5,935 bases of DNA from contig DAOWNU010000137.1 of assembly GCA_030642425.1 (NCBI GenBank), forward strand, positions 1 to 5,935. Direction: 5' to 3'. Shown one piece after another: positions 4,758 to 5,935 of this stretch. Numbering within the stretch: the first letter of the stretch is position 1; each line of letters opens with the position of its first letter. The stretch comes from a bacterium. GTDB taxonomy: Bacteria; UBP14; UBA6098. The notes below the pieces were generated by a model. It made no database searches and was not told where the DNA came from. It saw only the letters and a program-made list of their open reading frames with translations. A program made the position numbers and the translations under genes.

Positions 4758-5762
4758 ATGGCCGAATTTCCTAACAATCAATTCTCGCACGACACCATCG
4801 CGGAGCATATCGTGCGTGTCAGGATGTGTGTTACCGGCATGACCAATCATCCGGAGGCGGCTTTCCGAGGCGATCTGGTGGTCAAAATGACCGCCCATCG
4901 CGACACTTTCGAGACGCTCGAAGTCCAGCACGGCGACGAGTGGGGCGACGAGGAGGCCGCGACCGCATACACCAACCTCTGCGAGGACGCGCTTTCCGCA
5001 AAGCTGTCGTCCGCGCGCTACATGATAGAGTCGATGATCGAGGAGGAGGAAATCGCGCCGGTTGCCGCGAACGATCTTCGCCGCGAATTCGGCATTGTTG
5101 CGACCAAACCACGCGACCGCGACGGTATGGTAAAACTCGCAATCAAGATGACGGAGACCAACGCGCGCTATGTCCTCGCTCTATCGCCTTACGCGCTGCC
5201 GGAGGCTTTCTTCACCGACCTCGAAACCAAAATGACTGCGCTTATGGGCGCGATGGACTCTCACGCAAAAGAGCTTAACGAGCGTCTGACAATCGGCGAC
5301 GCGAAGCTGGTCGAGCGCGACCGCGGCGATGTTTTGCTGTCGAACGCTTTCAAGTGGCTCGTCGCGCTCTACGGCGAGGACGCGAATGTCCTGCTCGAGT
5401 TTGGTTTCGTCCCGAAATCGCAGATCTGGACGCCGGGTTCGGGCGATCCGGAGCCGCCACCAGAGCCGCTGACACCGTGGCCGGGACCGGCGTTGTTCGA
5501 GGTAGAAAATATCGGGGGCGGAACGGTCGAGCTTAGGCCGAAGCTTATCGAGGATATGGTCGATGGGACTATCGAAAGGCGTATCGACCCCGCAGGTGAG
5601 TGGGAGATGATCACCGAAAGTACTACAATCGAAGACAGCAAGGTTATTCCTCACCGCGACCTCAACGCACCGATGGGTATGATGATCGAATATAAGTTCA
5701 CGCCGTTGAATGCGGCGATGGAGAAGGGGTTGGAGACGGTGACGTCGGTTATGGTGGAGTAG
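4758..5762 (+). CDS. Uncharacterised protein: helical N-terminus, proline linker, possible Fn3-like C-terminus
   Basis: I do not recognise a named family for this 334-residue protein. Residues 1-220 are predominantly helical and charged, with no signal peptide or membrane segment, so it is probably cytoplasmic. This part ends in AFKWLVALYGEDANVLLEFGF. A proline-rich linker PGSGDPEPPPEPLTPWPGP occupies about 226-244. The remaining 90 residues look beta-rich. The end, YKFTPLNAAMEKGLETVTSVMV, has the shape of the last strands of a fibronectin type III domain (YRVRAVNAAG...S..VTV). Similar layouts occur in uncharacterised proteins of environmental bacteria; no function is known to me. It starts 14 bp after the HicA-like gene but is strongly GC-rich like yebC and ruvC. 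It may therefore be resident sequence next to the cassette, not its third component. A clear terminator follows. Confidence 0.9.
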   Translation: MAEFPNNQFSHDTIAEHIVRVRMCVTGMTNHPEAAFRGDLVVKMTAHRDTFETLEVQHGDEWGDEEAATAYTNLCEDALSAKLSSARYMIESMIEEEEIAPVAANDLRREFGIVATKPRDRDGMVKLAIKMTETNARYVLALSPYALPEAFFTDLETKMTALMGAMDSHAKELNERLTIGDAKLVERDRGDVLLSNAFKWLVALYGEDANVLLEFGFVPKSQIWTPGSGDPEPPPEPLTPWPGPALFEVENIGGGTVELRPKLIEDMVDGTIERRIDPAGEWEMITESTTIEDSKVIPHRDLNAPMGMMIEYKFTPLNAAMEKGLETVTSVMVE

Positions 5763-5776
5763 TCGGCAATGCCGAC
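5762..5776. repeat. Perfect palindrome GTCGGC-AAT-GCCGAC over the stop codon
   Basis: GTCGGC and GCCGAC pair around a three-base centre. The first base is the last base of the TAG stop of the preceding gene. It differs by one base from the palindrome at 2678-2692, and its core recurs at 5917-5929 (CCGGC-ACT-GCCGG). This marks it as a dispersed repeat. Confidence 0.7.
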
Positions 5777-5787
5777 GGATGAGGTTG

Positions 5788-5814
5788 CGTCGAACCGGAC
5801 AAGACGGTTCGACG
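5788..5814. repeat. 10-bp perfect stem-loop CGTCGAACCG...CGGTTCGACG
   Basis: CGTCGAACCG (5788-5797) pairs perfectly with CGGTTCGACG (5805-5814) around a 7-base loop. No T-tract follows directly. It lies between the gene end and the terminator and may help protect the 3' end of the transcript, which is inference. Confidence 0.7.
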
Positions 5815-5822
5815 AATATTAT

Positions 5823-5850
5823 AAGGCGGCTGAGGAAGCCGCCTTTTTTT
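5823..5850 (+). terminator. Rho-independent terminator
   Basis: The stem AAGGCGGCT (5823-5831) pairs with AGCCGCCTT (5837-5845) around GAGGA. The T-run at 5844-5850 follows the GC core. It closes the transcript of the 334-residue protein and possibly the whole unit from 3369. Its clarity contrasts with the weak structure after ruvC. Confidence 0.92.
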
Positions 5851-5866
5851 ATCACCCGGAATTGCT

Positions 5867-5935
5867 CCCTTCGACTTCGCTAAGGGCAAGCGGGGAACGG
5901 AATGATTCGGTCGGCTCCGGCACTGCCGGTCGTTG
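5867..5935. repeat. Repeat-like sequence at the window edge
   Basis: CCCTT (5867-5871) and AAGGG (5882-5886) form a short hairpin of the CCCTTCGACTTCGCTAAGGG type, common between genes in many bacteria. CCGGC-ACT-GCCGG (5917-5929) follows. The window ends inside this repeat block, so its full extent is unknown. No gene is visible. Confidence 0.5.

Noticed and set aside
4826..5278. Plus-strand frame of 150 codons inside the 334-residue protein gene
   Set aside because: It is arginine- and glycine-rich out-of-frame translation with no ribosome binding site.
5181..5855. Minus-strand open frame of 224 codons over the 334-residue protein gene
   Set aside because: It runs through the terminator and hairpins, is rich in arginine and histidine typical of antisense translation, and conflicts with a gene that has a strong ribosome binding site.
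1..5935. tRNA, rRNA or riboswitch
   Set aside because: I looked for cloverleaf-like arms and conserved RNA cores between genes and saw only simple hairpins. A covariance-model search would settle this.

Overview
The window looks like a bacterial chromosome segment, probably from an uncultivated or environmental lineage. No single gene fixes the taxon. The housekeeping genes (yebC, ruvC) are clear bacterial orthologues. The hairpin repeats and short direct repeats between them are common in poorly studied bacterial genomes, and an FCB-group or similar candidate-phylum host is only a guess.

Left part (1-2519), all on the plus strand. A complete yebC-family gene (171-926) is followed by a 289-bp spacer of short repeats. 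Then come a HAD-IIB phosphatase (1216-2046) and ruvC (2043-2519), which overlap by 4 bp and are probably co-translated. All four RuvC catalytic acidic residues and all four HAD motifs can be read directly.

Middle (2520-3368) is about 850 bp with no credible gene. It holds an inverted pair of hairpin units (2565-2639), a larger MITE-like element with TGTCATTG/CAATGACA ends (2647-2756), a small perfect hairpin (2796-2813) and two adjacent minisatellite arrays of 21-bp period. The first array (2827-3055) has 11 units and the second (3066-3273) has 10 units of a different sequence. Each contains one 19-bp unit.

Right part. A visibly AT-richer two-gene cassette (3369-4743) follows. A 366-residue protein has a C-terminus resembling a HicB-type antitoxin fused behind about 290 residues of unrecognised sequence. 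It overlaps by 17 bp a 96-residue protein resembling a HicA-type toxin. This is the best candidate for an unusual system: a HicAB-like module whose antitoxin-like half carries a large extra region. Fourteen bases downstream, base composition returns to GC-rich with a 334-residue cytoplasmic protein (4758-5762). It has a helical N-terminus, a proline-rich linker and a possible fibronectin-III-like C-terminus. Three stem-loops follow in series; the last (5823-5850) is a textbook intrinsic terminator. The window ends in further repeat-like sequence.

Functionally, the left part is conserved genome maintenance and translation-associated housekeeping. The right part is accessory. No direct functional link between the two sides is visible.
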